Below, in pieces: positions 1 to 8,326 of a DNA stretch of 64,000 nt. Origin of the DNA: Azonexus sp. R2A61 (GTDB taxonomy: Bacteria; Pseudomonadota; Gammaproteobacteria; Burkholderiales; Rhodocyclaceae); assembly GCF_021401135.1 (NCBI RefSeq), contig NZ_JACBFO010000002.1, positions 62,001 to 126,000 on the forward strand, read 5' to 3'. A program made the position numbers and the translations under genes. The notes beneath the pieces are model-generated. The model searched no databases, was not told where the DNA came from, and saw only the letters and a list, made by a program, of their open reading frames with translations. Position 1 is the stretch's first letter. Every line of letters starts with the position of its first letter.

Positions 1-1352
1 CGATCGAGAATCCGGAACTTCCCACCCGGCACCGCCGGCGGGCACACCACCACCAGCGCCGCGTTGTCACCTGAGCGGCTCGGGTCATACCCGATCCACA
101 CCTCGCGCTGCCCCATCGGCCGCAGCGCGAACGGCTTGAAGTCCGCCCACTCCGTCCAGGAATCGACCATGCAGCGCTGCATCGTCGCCAGCGGAAACAC
201 GCTCTCGCCATCGTCGATGAACTGGCACATCAGCAGATTCAGGAACTCCTCCGGGGAATACTCCCGGCGCAGTTCCTCGATGTCGAACAGGTCGCAACCG
301 CCGGCGATCGCATCCATCACCGTCACGATCTGGCGCCACTGGAAGTCCTCGCACAGCCGACCATCGCGCAGCGCGGCGTGGCTCACGTCGACCTTGACCT
401 TGTCCTTCGACGCCCTGCCCTTATTGAACAGATCGCCCGTCCAGAACGGATAGGCTTCATGCGACATCGCCGACGGCGTCGAAAAATAGGTCAGCCGCCA
501 CTTCTTGTGCATCGCCATCCCGGAGGCCACCTTGCGGAACTCCTGGAACTTCGGAATCCAGAAGTACTCGTCCATGTACACGTTGCCGTGATAGCTCTGC
601 GCCGTCCGGCTATTCGTGCCCAGGAAGTAGAGGCTGGCACCGTTCGCCAGCTCGATCACATCGCCGCCCTTCAGATCCACATCGGCGGTATCTGCTGCAA
701 ACTGCTTGATGTACTGCCGGAACACATACGCCTGCGCCTTCGACGCGCTCAAAAAAATCTGATTCCGCCCCGTCTCGACCGCATCGACCAGCCCCTCCCG
801 GGCGAAATACCACGTCGCACCAATCTGCCGGCTCTTCAACAGATCGCGCACCCGCTGCACCAGGCCCGCGCGGTACCAGGTCTCCTGATACGGGAACAGC
901 GACTTCATGAACGCATCGACCAGCGCCTCCTGCTGCGTCTCGCTGATCGCGTTCTTCGCTGGCGCCTTGCGGGTGCCGGCCCGGGTCTTTGCGTTCCGGT
1001 TCTCGACGTTCGGGTTAAGGTCGGCCTCATTGCCGCCGTTCGAATACTTGCGCACCCGCGCCAGGCGCTCCATCTGCCGCCCGATCAGGTCGATTTCCTT
1101 GAAATCCCGACCGTCCTTGTCCGCCTTGTTGACCAACTGGATCATGCGGGCTTCGAGGCTTGACTCGACGCGCTGGATCGGTTCGTATGTATCCCACGCG
1201 TCGCGGCGCTTCCAGCTATGAACCGTTGAAACCTTCTCGGTCAAATGCTCCGCGATGCGCGAAATCCGCCAGCCCTGCCAGTAAAGGTCACGGGCACGCC
1301 GCCGCGGATCGATCTCCGCAGGGATAGCATCGGTGGGCAAAGGTGCATTCAT
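1..1352 (-). CDS. P: Phage terminase large (ATPase) subunit, P2 gpP family, 3' end cut by window edge
   Basis: This is the packaging motor ATPase that docks at the portal and drives DNA into the prohead. About 450 codons are visible, read leftwards from the ATG at 1352; the C-terminal nuclease part is outside. A helix-turn-helix region (about residues 20-60) precedes the Walker A-like segment LLKSRQIGATW (171-181) and the Walker B segment VYMDEYFWI (258-266). In P2, P and the portal gene Q are transcribed leftwards, divergent from O, as here. The ATG sits only about 57 bp from the centre of the divergent late-promoter dyad, so its transcript may have almost no leader. Confidence 0.93.
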   Translation of the reverse strand, partial: MNAPLPTDAIPAEIDPRRRARDLYWQGWRISRIAEHLTEKVSTVHSWKRRDAWDTYEPIQRVESSLEARMIQLVNKADKDGRDFKEIDLIGRQMERLARVRKYSNGGNEADLNPNVENRNAKTRAGTRKAPAKNAISETQQEALVDAFMKSLFPYQETWYRAGLVQRVRDLLKSRQIGATWYFAREGLVDAVETGRNQIFLSASKAQAYVFRQYIKQFAADTADVDLKGGDVIELANGASLYFLGTNSRTAQSYHGNVYMDEYFWIPKFQEFRKVASGMAMHKKWRLTYFSTPSAMSHEAYPFWTGDLFNKGRASKDKVKVDVSHAALRDGRLCEDFQWRQIVTVMDAIAGGCDLFDIEELRREYSPEEFLNLLMCQFIDDGESVFPLATMQRCMVDSWTEWADFKPFALRPMGQREVWIGYDPSRSGDNAALVVVCPPAVPGGKFRILD

Positions 1353-1359
1353 GGCCCCG

Positions 1360-1421
1360 AGGCTACCCGCGCGCGAAGCCATTGCTGCCCGCCGCCGGGA
1401 GTAAGCCGCCGCCCTACACCC
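1360..1421. promoter_or_regulatory. Divergent phage late-promoter element (P and O), Ogr-type dyad
   Basis: The dyad GGGAGTA-N11-TACACCC (1397-1421, centre 1409) lies between the divergent P and O genes. On the minus strand a -10-like TAGCCT stands 44-49 bp from the centre, the same spacing as CATCAT or CACCAT in the three other copies. On the plus strand the equivalent hexamer is GAAACT (1453-1458), a weaker match. P2 Ogr activates from dyads centred near -55, which fits. Confidence 0.7.
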
Positions 1422-1497
1422 GCAAGCCTTTGCCCGCCCGCGGCGCCTCCCCGAAACTGGACCGGTCATCACAGATAACCGCCCGGAGACCGACGCC

Positions 1498-2310
1498 ATG
1501 CCAATTTCCAAGCCCTTTGCCATCGCAACCGAAGGCTCGACCGTCGACGGCCGAAAGATCAGCCGCGAATGGTTGACCCAGATGGCCGCCAACTACAGCC
1601 CCAAGGTCTATACCGCCGTCGCCAACCTCGAGCACTACCTCTCCAGCCTGCCCGACAGTGTCTTCGGTGCCTACGGCAAGGTCATCTCCCTCTCGACCCG
1701 CGAAACCGACATCCTCGGCGAGAAGCGCCTTCAACTCATGGGCGTCGTCGACGCCAATGAAGAACTGGTCGCCCTGCAGCAGAAAGGAAAAAAGGCCTTC
1801 GCGTCGATCGAAGTCCTGGACAACTTCGCCAACAAGGGTATCGCCTACCTCGGCGGCCTCGCCTTCACCGACCGCCCGGCATCGCTTGCCACTGAATCGA
1901 TGAAATTCAGCGTCGCCGGTGCCGCGGGCGAGCGCTTTGCGTTCAAGGACGAAATCGAAATCGAATTCGAACCGGAAACCAAGCCCGAGACCAAGCCGGG
2001 CGACACCCTCTTCGCCAAGGTCAAGGATCTGCTCGGTATCAGCAAGAAGGACAACGACGGCCGCTTTGCCGACCAGGCCAACGCGATCACTGCCGTCGCC
2101 GAGTCGCAGAAGGCCCTGCTCGACAACTTCGCGAGCTTCGAGCAACAGGTCGCCGACGCCGGCGCCCAGGTCAAGAAGCTCACCGAAGAATTCGCCGCCG
2201 CCCAGAAGGACTACGCCGACCTGAAAAAGACCCTGTCCGAAACCGATGGCGACCCCAAAAAGCGGCCGAACACCACCGGCGGCAACGGCACCATCACCAC
2301 CGACTGCTGA
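1498..2310 (+). CDS. O: Capsid scaffolding protein/protease, P2 gpO (GPO) family
   Basis: The 270-aa protein matches P2 gpO, which acts as internal scaffold and as the serine protease maturing capsid proteins. The N-terminal protease region (about residues 1-150) contains the conserved segments NLEHYLSS and AFTDRPAS. The C-terminal third is charged and probably helical, with an EFAAAQKDYADLKKTL-like scaffold tail. It is the first gene of the rightward late operon and is followed 47 bp later by the capsid gene. Confidence 0.93.
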   Translation: MPISKPFAIATEGSTVDGRKISREWLTQMAANYSPKVYTAVANLEHYLSSLPDSVFGAYGKVISLSTRETDILGEKRLQLMGVVDANEELVALQQKGKKAFASIEVLDNFANKGIAYLGGLAFTDRPASLATESMKFSVAGAAGERFAFKDEIEIEFEPETKPETKPGDTLFAKVKDLLGISKKDNDGRFADQANAITAVAESQKALLDNFASFEQQVADAGAQVKKLTEEFAAAQKDYADLKKTLSETDGDPKKRPNTTGGNGTITTDC

Positions 2311-2357
2311 CCCGGCCGGTCCTTCGAAAACGCCACACCAACGAACCGGAGAAACAC

Positions 2358-3377
2358 ATGCGCACAGAAACCCGCTTGGCCTTCAACGCATTCAAGGCCG
2401 CCCTCGCTCAACTCAACGGCGTCCCCGACGTCGCCGAAAAATTCACCGTCGCCCCGAGCGTGCAGCAGAAGCTCGAAGGCCACATTCAGGAATCCTCCGA
2501 CTTCCTCTCGCGCATCAACAATATCGGCGTCACCGAGCAAAGCGGTGACAAGGTCGGCCTCGGCATCGGCAGCACCATCGCCTCCACCACCGACACCACC
2601 ACCCAGGACCGCGTCGCCATCGACCCCACCAGCCTCGACAGCAACGGCTACGTCTGCACCCAGACCAACTTCGACACCGCCCTCAAGTACAGCAAGCTGG
2701 ACGCCTGGGCCAAGTTCCCCAACTTCCAGACCCTGATCCGCGACCAGATCATCCGTCGCCAATCGCTCGACATCATCACCATCGGCTTCAACGGCATCAC
2801 CCGCGCCGCCACCTCCAACCGCGTCACCAACCCGCTGCTGCAAGACGTCAACAAGGGCTGGCTGCAGAAAATGCGCGAAAACGCCAGCGGCGCCCGCGTC
2901 CTCAGCCAGATCGGCAGCACCGGCAAGATCGTCATCGGCGACGGCGCCACGGCATCCACCGGCTACAAGAACCTCGACGCCCTCGTTTTCGACGTCGTCA
3001 ACAACCTGCTGGACCCGTGGTACCAGGAAGACACCGAACTCGTCGCCATCATGGGCCGCGCCCTCCTGGCCGATAAGTACTTCCCGCTCATCAACAAGGT
3101 CCAGGACAACAGCGAAAAGATGGCCGCCGATGTCATCGTCAGCCAGAAGCGCGTCGGCGGCCTGCCCGCCGCCCGCGTGCCCAACTTCCCGGCCAACAAG
3201 ATCCTGATCACCCGCTTCGACAACCTGTCGCGCTACTACCAGGACGGCGCCCGCCGCCGCACCATCATCGACAACGCCAAGCGCGACCAGATCGAAAACT
3301 ACGAATCGTCCAACGACGCCTACGTCGTCGAAGACTACGGCCTCGCCGCCCTGGCCGAAAACATCGAAATCGCCTGA
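2358..3377 (+). CDS. N: Major capsid protein, P2 gpN family
   Basis: The 339-aa protein is of the usual length for P2 gpN, the HK97-fold shell subunit. Recognisable segments are KFTVAPSVQQKLEGHIQES near the N-terminus and RYYQDGARRRTIIDNAKRD near the C-terminus. A GGAG ribosome-binding site precedes the ATG. The gene follows the scaffold gene, as in P2, and is followed by a perfect GAAA-loop hairpin that may stabilise its mRNA. Confidence 0.95.
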   Translation: MRTETRLAFNAFKAALAQLNGVPDVAEKFTVAPSVQQKLEGHIQESSDFLSRINNIGVTEQSGDKVGLGIGSTIASTTDTTTQDRVAIDPTSLDSNGYVCTQTNFDTALKYSKLDAWAKFPNFQTLIRDQIIRRQSLDIITIGFNGITRAATSNRVTNPLLQDVNKGWLQKMRENASGARVLSQIGSTGKIVIGDGATASTGYKNLDALVFDVVNNLLDPWYQEDTELVAIMGRALLADKYFPLINKVQDNSEKMAADVIVSQKRVGGLPAARVPNFPANKILITRFDNLSRYYQDGARRRTIIDNAKRDQIENYESSNDAYVVEDYGLAALAENIEIA

Positions 3378-3392
3378 TCGGAAGCTGCCCGA

Positions 3393-3414
3393 GCGGGGCC
3401 GGAAACGGCCCCGC
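3393..3414 (+). other. Perfect RNA hairpin with GAAA tetraloop after the capsid gene
   Basis: GCGGGGCCG pairs exactly with CGGCCCCGC around a GAAA loop, 16 bp after the capsid stop codon. No T-run follows, so it is not a typical intrinsic terminator. Likely roles are 3'-end protection of the abundant capsid message or partial attenuation before M. Confidence 0.6.
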
Positions 3415-3435
3415 CGGCATCCCAAGGAGCCACCC

Positions 3436-4119
3436 ATGCAATCCCCCGCCAAAGCCCACTGGCAACGCGCCATGGCCGCCAACAACCAGCCGGCCGAAGA
3501 CCAGGCCATCCCCGCCGGCGCCGCCAACCAATACGAGCTCATGCTGCTCAAGCTCGCCGAAGACAAGCGCCGCCTCAAGGACATCCAGTCCATCGAACGC
3601 AAAATCGAAGTCAAGGCCACCCTGCTGCCCGACTACCTGCCCTGGATCGAAGGCGTCCTGGCCGCCGGCGCCGGCCGGCAAGACGACGTACTCATGACCG
3701 TCTTCGTCTGGGCCATCGACATCGCCGATTTTGCCCTCGCCATCAAGATCGGCGCCTACGCCATCGAGCACGGCCTCACCATGCCCGACCAGTACAAGCG
3801 CGACGTGCCCTGCGTGCTGGCCGAGGAAGTCGCCGACGTAGCGCTCAAGGAATCCGACGACATGCGCGCCGGCATCCTGCCGGTGCTGCTCGCGGTGGCC
3901 GGTCTGGTCGAAGGCAAGGACATGCCGGACGAAGTCCGGGCCAAGCTGCACAAGGCCATCGGCTACGCCCAGCGCGCCGCCGGCGACCTGGTCAAGGCCC
4001 GCGAATCCCTCGCCCTCGCCATCAAGCTGCACGACAAGGTCGGCGTCAAGAAGGACATCGAGCGCCTCGACGTCGCCATCAAGAACTCGGCCCCGCCGGC
4101 ACCGGCCGGCGACGCCTGA
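3436..4119 (+). CDS. M: Terminase small/endonuclease subunit, P2 gpM family
   Basis: The 227-aa protein matches P2 gpM, the terminase subunit that cuts at cos. The N-terminal segment SPAKAHWQRAMA and the central VFVWAIDIADF-like segment are typical of this family. It has a GGAG ribosome-binding site and follows the capsid gene as in P2. In P2 the next gene is L; here an SGNH-hydrolase gene intervenes. Confidence 0.93.
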   Translation: MQSPAKAHWQRAMAANNQPAEDQAIPAGAANQYELMLLKLAEDKRRLKDIQSIERKIEVKATLLPDYLPWIEGVLAAGAGRQDDVLMTVFVWAIDIADFALAIKIGAYAIEHGLTMPDQYKRDVPCVLAEEVADVALKESDDMRAGILPVLLAVAGLVEGKDMPDEVRAKLHKAIGYAQRAAGDLVKARESLALAIKLHDKVGVKKDIERLDVAIKNSAPPAPAGDA

Positions 4120-4148
4120 CAAAGAGCGGACCCCGCACCCGCGCGGCT

Positions 4149-4194
4149 CGGGTGGCGCCCTCGGTTTCCCTCCTTGACCGAAGGTAGCCACCCG
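4149..4194 (+). other. Long hairpin between gpM and the inserted SGNH gene
   Basis: CGGGTGGC (4149-4156) pairs with GCCACCCG (4187-4194), and CTCGG inside can pair with CCGA(A)G. There is no T-run, so termination is uncertain. It separates the core head operon from the inserted gene and may be part of the inserted unit. Confidence 0.45.
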
Positions 4195-4225
4195 ACCACC
4201 GCGCACCCAAACATCGGAGCCAGAA

Positions 4226-6034
4226 ATGACCTCGTTCAAAACCCCTGCCCGCCAGAAACGTGAATCCCTGCTGGATAAGGTCCTGGCCCCGCTGACGCAG
4301 GCCGAGCGCGAAGCCCTGCGCATGGCATTCATCAGCGGCATCTCGAAAAGTGACATCGAAGCGCTGCTGGACGATGTTGGGCTGAGCAACCTGGTGAAGT
4401 ATCAGAACAACGACATCAACGGGAGGATTACATTGTTGGGTCCGGGGGGCCAGCCGATCACGCCAGCCGACCTCGGTTGGGACATCCCGAATATCGTCAC
4501 TGCGCCGACGCTTGTTTCTGCGCCGTCGTTTTCGCTTGCGCCTCAGGTTGGCGTGCCCCTGTCTGTCACCGAAGCCGTGTTCGGTGGAGGGGCTGCGACG
4601 GTATCGACAAAAATACTGCTGGACGATGCAGAGATCGTCGGCGCTGGACTGAGCTACACGCCGATCACATCGGATGCCGGGAAAACGATGAAAGTTCGCC
4701 AGACGGCAACTAACTCGGCCGGATACGTGACAACGACGAGCGCAGGTGCCGTCGTACAAGCTGCATCGTCTCTCCCAGTGCCCACGAATAACCTGTTTTC
4801 TGTGCTCGGAGACAGCCGCACGCAGAGCGCCACGGGAGATTTTCCGGCGACCGGAACGATCAACGCGTCCGGTTATATTGCGTGGGCGTTGCAAGCGATG
4901 GGTTATAAAGCCTACGCATCCGGAAACTTCGGGATCGGTGGCAGCTACATGATCCCCAACAATAACGCCACGTACTCAATCCGTCCTCGTCTCCCTGCCG
5001 TACTCGCCGATCCGGCGTCGGTCGTCGTTTTTTTGTGCGGAGTCAATGACACATCTACGCCGATTGAAACACTGATCCCTGAGTACACGTATTGCTTCCA
5101 GCAGATCACCGCCGCCGGGAAAATCCTTGTCGTCTGCAACGAACTGCCGAAGACCGGCATCAGTGAGGCCGAAAGAACGGCGCAGCTAGCGCGTAAAGCA
5201 TGGCTTGAATCGCCGGCTTGCGCTGCTATCAGCCCGTTGATTGTGCAGCTTGACACGTTTGCGCCGATGCTCAAATCCGGGACGACGTGCGATTTCAAGG
5301 ATGGCTACGCTCCCGACAACCTTCATCCTGCGACGCTCGGGAATTCGGTTCTCGGCGCGACCATCGGCGCGAAACTTGCGCAGTTGTTCGCTGCGCAGAC
5401 TGCTTATTACAACGCGCCGACCGGTGCCGACGATTACAATTCCAGCACCAACCCGACCGGCTGCCTGATCCCGAACTACATGATGACCGGGACGGCCGGA
5501 ACCGCGACCGGGGTCAATGGCCAAGTCGCAACCGGCTGGTCTTTCGCAACCGGCAATGCCGGTGGGGTGACGGTCGATTGCAGCAAGGGAGTCGATGCGG
5601 ATGGCTACGACTGCCAGATCATCCACGTCTACGGCACGCCGACCGCTGGCAGCAAGACGCTCGCGTTCCAGAGTCTCAACCAGACTGCTGGGAACATGGG
5701 TTATATCGGCTCTGGCGACTATATCCGGTCGATAGCTCGGGTGAAAGTTGACGCTGGCGCAGTCGGTTTCAGAGGCTTCGGGATCGGTGCGAAACTCCAG
5801 GGCAACAACGGCGCATCGGTCAATAAGACCAAATACAATTTTGCAGGTACGTCGAGCGAATGGCCGTCCGACCTACCGTTTGACGCCGTTTGCGTCTCTC
5901 AGCGCAATGACGTCTACGCGGACTGGGCGACGATGACAAGCCGCGGAATTACAGCGCTGCTCAATCTCGCATTTACCGGCGGAGCGCCCGTAGATTTCAC
6001 GGTACGCGTTTCTCGGTTCGGTGTGAAGAAGTAA
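4226..6034 (+). CDS. Virion-associated SGNH/GDSL hydrolase with Ig-like domain, inserted in the head operon
   Basis: The 602-aa protein has three parts. Residues 1-90 are a helical N-terminus, possibly a capsid anchor. Residues about 92-180 are Ig-like. Residues about 190-395 form an SGNH hydrolase with GDSR (Ser197), a block II Gly in GNFGIGGSY, GVND (Asn274) and DNLH (Asp364, His367), the full set expected for catalysis. The remaining 200 residues look like a beta-rich binding domain. There is no signal peptide. The gene lies between M and L, where P2 has none, is richer in A/T than its neighbours by eye, ends with its own terminator and is followed by a new late promoter. I infer a head-decorating esterase or deacetylase acquired as a moron; the substrate is unknown. 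Confidence 0.82.
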   Translation: MTSFKTPARQKRESLLDKVLAPLTQAEREALRMAFISGISKSDIEALLDDVGLSNLVKYQNNDINGRITLLGPGGQPITPADLGWDIPNIVTAPTLVSAPSFSLAPQVGVPLSVTEAVFGGGAATVSTKILLDDAEIVGAGLSYTPITSDAGKTMKVRQTATNSAGYVTTTSAGAVVQAASSLPVPTNNLFSVLGDSRTQSATGDFPATGTINASGYIAWALQAMGYKAYASGNFGIGGSYMIPNNNATYSIRPRLPAVLADPASVVVFLCGVNDTSTPIETLIPEYTYCFQQITAAGKILVVCNELPKTGISEAERTAQLARKAWLESPACAAISPLIVQLDTFAPMLKSGTTCDFKDGYAPDNLHPATLGNSVLGATIGAKLAQLFAAQTAYYNAPTGADDYNSSTNPTGCLIPNYMMTGTAGTATGVNGQVATGWSFATGNAGGVTVDCSKGVDADGYDCQIIHVYGTPTAGSKTLAFQSLNQTAGNMGYIGSGDYIRSIARVKVDAGAVGFRGFGIGAKLQGNNGASVNKTKYNFAGTSSEWPSDLPFDAVCVSQRNDVYADWATMTSRGITALLNLAFTGGAPVDFTVRVSRFGVKK

Positions 6035-6060
6035 TTTTCTAATCCCCTCTTGCACCGCAT

Positions 6061-6090
6061 AAAGCCCGGCCGCGCGCCGGGCTTTTGCTT
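6061..6090 (+). terminator. Intrinsic terminator after the SGNH gene
   Basis: AAAGCCCGGC pairs with GCCGGGCTTT around CGCGC and is followed by T-rich sequence. It would stop transcription from the O promoter before L, which then needs the promoter at 6095-6156. Confidence 0.85.
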
Positions 6091-6094
6091 TTCC

Positions 6095-6156
6095 GGGTGT
6101 AAGCGCCCCGGCTACACCCGCCGCCGATGGCGCGCGCGCGAGCGGTCAAACATCAT
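6095..6156 (+). promoter_or_regulatory. Phage late promoter for gpL operon, Ogr-type dyad
   Basis: This is the most symmetric copy: GGGTGTA (6095-6101), N11, TACACCC (6113-6119), centre 6107. CATCAT (6151-6156) lies 44-49 bp downstream, where a -10 box is expected for an activator centred at -55. The predicted start of transcription (about 6162) favours the L start codon at 6184 over upstream ATGs. Confidence 0.75.
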
Positions 6157-6183
6157 GGTTGCAACTCAACGCAGCCAGCAATC

Positions 6184-6657
6184 ATGTCCCTCGTCATCTC
6201 CGCGCCGACTCCCGACACCCTCGAAACGCCGATCGTTTCCGGCCCGTTTTGGCCCAACATCGCGCCGGTCGACGTGCGTGCCCAGCAGCGCATCGACAAC
6301 ACCATCACCCCGGCACGCCTGCGCGGCGCGCTGATCGAATCGATTGCCGAGACCAACCACGCGCTGCGCATCTGGCGTCTGGCGCAGCAGGATCTCGGCA
6401 TCAATCACCTGGCCGACGTCGTCAGCGACTACGAACCGGTCGACGGCGAATCCGCCCTCATCCAGAAATACCGCCGCGCCTGCGGCTGTCTCGCCAAGGC
6501 GCTGCTGCTCGAACGCTGGCGCGATTTCGACACCACCGCCCAGGGTGACAAACAGGCCGACACCCTCGAAATCCAGATCGGCGATCACCGGCGCGACTGG
6601 CACGCCGCGATTGCCGACATCACCGGGCGCACGCGGTCGACCGTGGAGCTCATCTGA
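6184..6657 (+). CDS. L: Head completion/stabilization protein, P2 gpL family
   Basis: The 157-aa product matches P2 gpL, which helps complete the filled head. The ATG at 6184 was chosen because upstream in-frame starts (6127) lie inside the promoter element. Conserved segments are FWPNIAPVDVRAQQRIDNTI near the N-terminus and DHRRDWHAAIADITGR near the C-terminus. The stop overlaps the start of X. Confidence 0.9.
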   Translation: MSLVISAPTPDTLETPIVSGPFWPNIAPVDVRAQQRIDNTITPARLRGALIESIAETNHALRIWRLAQQDLGINHLADVVSDYEPVDGESALIQKYRRACGCLAKALLLERWRDFDTTAQGDKQADTLEIQIGDHRRDWHAAIADITGRTRSTVELI

Positions 6658-6863
6658 TGCAGGTGATAGCGCATCAGGGCGACACGGTCGACAGCCTGTG
6701 CTACCGCCATCTCGGCAGTAGCGCGCAGGTCGAAACCGTCCTCGACGCCAACCCCGGCCTGGCCGCGCTCGGCCCGGTCCTGCCCGAAGGCACGCCCGTC
6801 ACCCTGCCCGATGCCGCCATGGCCGCACCGGCGACCAAAGCCTTCATCAATCTCTGGGACTGA
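6657..6863 (+). CDS. X: Tail protein X, P2 gpX family (LysM-like)
   Basis: The 68-aa product has the LysM-like pattern of P2 gpX, beginning with a segment like HQGDTVDSLCYRHLG and ending with GTPVTLPD. It is essential for tail assembly in P2. It starts at the last base of the L stop codon, so the two are probably translationally coupled. Confidence 0.92.
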   Translation: MQVIAHQGDTVDSLCYRHLGSSAQVETVLDANPGLAALGPVLPEGTPVTLPDAAMAAPATKAFINLWD

Positions 6864-6866
6864 CCC

Positions 6867-7232
6867 ATGGCCGAACCCATCGCCCCAACCCTCACCAGCA
6901 CCGGCCTCATCGTGCTCGGCGTTGCCACAGGCCTCGATCCAATGCAGCTGCTCGCCGGCTTCATCGGCTGCTGGTGGTACAACACCTACGTCACCCCGCC
7001 ATTGCCCATCGTCCAGCGGCTCACCTCCGGCATCCTCGCCGCCCTCGTTGCCGCCTGGGTCACCCCGCCCGTCCTCGCCTGGGTCACCGGCAGCGCCTGG
7101 TGGCCGGCACACGTCCCCCGCGGCACCGTCGGCCTGCCGCTGGCGCTGGCCGCCGGATTCCTCACACACCGAGTGCTCGGCCCGGCGCTGCTGCGCCTCG
7201 CGCAGAAAAAGGTGGAGGACATCGCATCGTGA
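6867..7232 (+). CDS. Phage membrane protein at the start of the lysis cassette
   Basis: The 121-aa product has about three hydrophobic segments (residues 10-35, 48-70, 88-105). It sits between X and the endolysin, where P2 relatives carry holins and accessory lysis membrane proteins. I cannot tell whether this protein or the next one is the holin. Confidence 0.8.
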   Translation: MAEPIAPTLTSTGLIVLGVATGLDPMQLLAGFIGCWWYNTYVTPPLPIVQRLTSGILAALVAAWVTPPVLAWVTGSAWWPAHVPRGTVGLPLALAAGFLTHRVLGPALLRLAQKKVEDIAS

Positions 7233-7519
7233 TCGACCTGGCCATCAAGCTCCTGCTCCTGATCGCCTGCAGCATCATCCTGCTGCGGGTCGAGCCCGCG
7301 CTCAACCGCATGTCGCCCTGCACCCCGTGGCGCATGCGCTACGCCGCCCTGCTGCTCGCCGGCGGCGCCCTCGCCGGCCTGTTTGGCCTGCTCGATGACG
7401 GCAAACCCAGCCTCGCCACCACCTGCCTGGCCGCCGGCATTGCCGCCCTCATGCTCGCCGACCGGCGCCGAAACCCCATCCACCGCCCACCTCACCCTCA
7501 AGGAGACCGCCATGCGTAA
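7229..7519 (+). CDS. Small membrane protein, holin candidate
   Basis: The 96-aa product starts at a GTG overlapping the previous stop (GTGA). It has two or three hydrophobic segments (residues 3-20, 37-54, 62-75) and a basic tail, as is typical of small holins. Its end overlaps the start of the endolysin gene by eight bases. The holin role is inferred from size and position. Confidence 0.78.
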   Translation: MIDLAIKLLLLIACSIILLRVEPALNRMSPCTPWRMRYAALLLAGGALAGLFGLLDDGKPSLATTCLAAGIAALMLADRRRNPIHRPPHPQGDRHA

Positions 7520-8324
7520 AGGCGATACCGGACATCAAGTCGCAACCCTGCAGCGCGAGCTCGTCACTGCCGGCTTCAAGCTCACCGTCGATGGATGGTT
7601 CGGCGCCGCCACCGAAGCCGCCGTCAAGGCCCTGCAGCAGCGCGCCGGCCTGGTCGTCGATGGCATCGCCGGCCCCAAGACGCAGGCCGCGCTCTACTCG
7701 CAAGACAAAGACAAGCGCACGCTGGCCGAAGCCGATCTCATCAAGGCCGCGGAGCGCCTTGGCATCGGCCTCGCCGCCATCAAAGCCGTCAACGAGGTCG
7801 AAACCACCGGCCACGGCTTCCTCTCCGACGGCCGACCGGTCATCCTCTACGAGCGTCACAAGGCCTTCGGCCTGCTGGGCGAATCCGGCGTCCCGGCCGA
7901 AGACGCCATCGCCCTCGCCACCCGCTACCCCAACCTCGTCAACGAAAAGCGCGGCGGCTACGCCGGCGGGCACCACGAATGGTCCCGCCTCAACACCGCG
8001 CTCACCATCCTGCCACCCGCCGTCGCCTACGGCGCCTGCAGCTGGGGCCAATATCAAGTCATGGGCTACCACTGGCAGCGCCTCGGCTACGCCTCGATCG
8101 ACGAATTCGTCTTTTCCATGAAATCCGGCGAAGCCGGGCAGCTCGAAGCCTTCGTCCGCTACCTCGAAGCCGAGCCGGCCCTCATCAAGGCGCTCAAGGC
8201 CGGCAAGTGGGCCGATTTCGCCCGCGGCTACAACGGCCCGGCCTACAAGGACAACGCCTACGATATCAAGCTCGCCCGCGCCTACGAGCGCTACGCCGAG
8301 GCCGATCAAGCCGAGGCCGCCTGA
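7512..8324 (+). CDS. Endolysin: peptidoglycan-binding plus N-acetylmuramidase domain
   Basis: The 270-aa protein degrades the cell wall at lysis. Residues 1-65 are a PGBD-type peptidoglycan-binding domain (GDTGHQVATLQREL, VDGWFGAATEAAVKA). Residues about 80-265 match the N-acetylmuramidase (DUF3380) family, including the probable catalytic Glu in VNEVETTGHGF and the segment GACSWGQYQVMG. There is no signal peptide, so release depends on a holin. An AAGGAG site precedes the ATG. Confidence 0.92.
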   Translation: MRKGDTGHQVATLQRELVTAGFKLTVDGWFGAATEAAVKALQQRAGLVVDGIAGPKTQAALYSQDKDKRTLAEADLIKAAERLGIGLAAIKAVNEVETTGHGFLSDGRPVILYERHKAFGLLGESGVPAEDAIALATRYPNLVNEKRGGYAGGHHEWSRLNTALTILPPAVAYGACSWGQYQVMGYHWQRLGYASIDEFVFSMKSGEAGQLEAFVRYLEAEPALIKALKAGKWADFARGYNGPAYKDNAYDIKLARAYERYAEADQAEAA

Positions 8325-8326
8325 TC

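Noticed and set aside
378..1163. Plus-strand frame of 261 codons
   Set aside because: It lies opposite the terminase gene and shows the Arg/His/Leu-rich composition of an antisense shadow.
2211..3620. Long minus-strand frame of 469 codons
   Set aside because: It covers the capsid gene in antisense and has the Val/Gly/Asp-rich composition typical of shadows in G+C-rich DNA.
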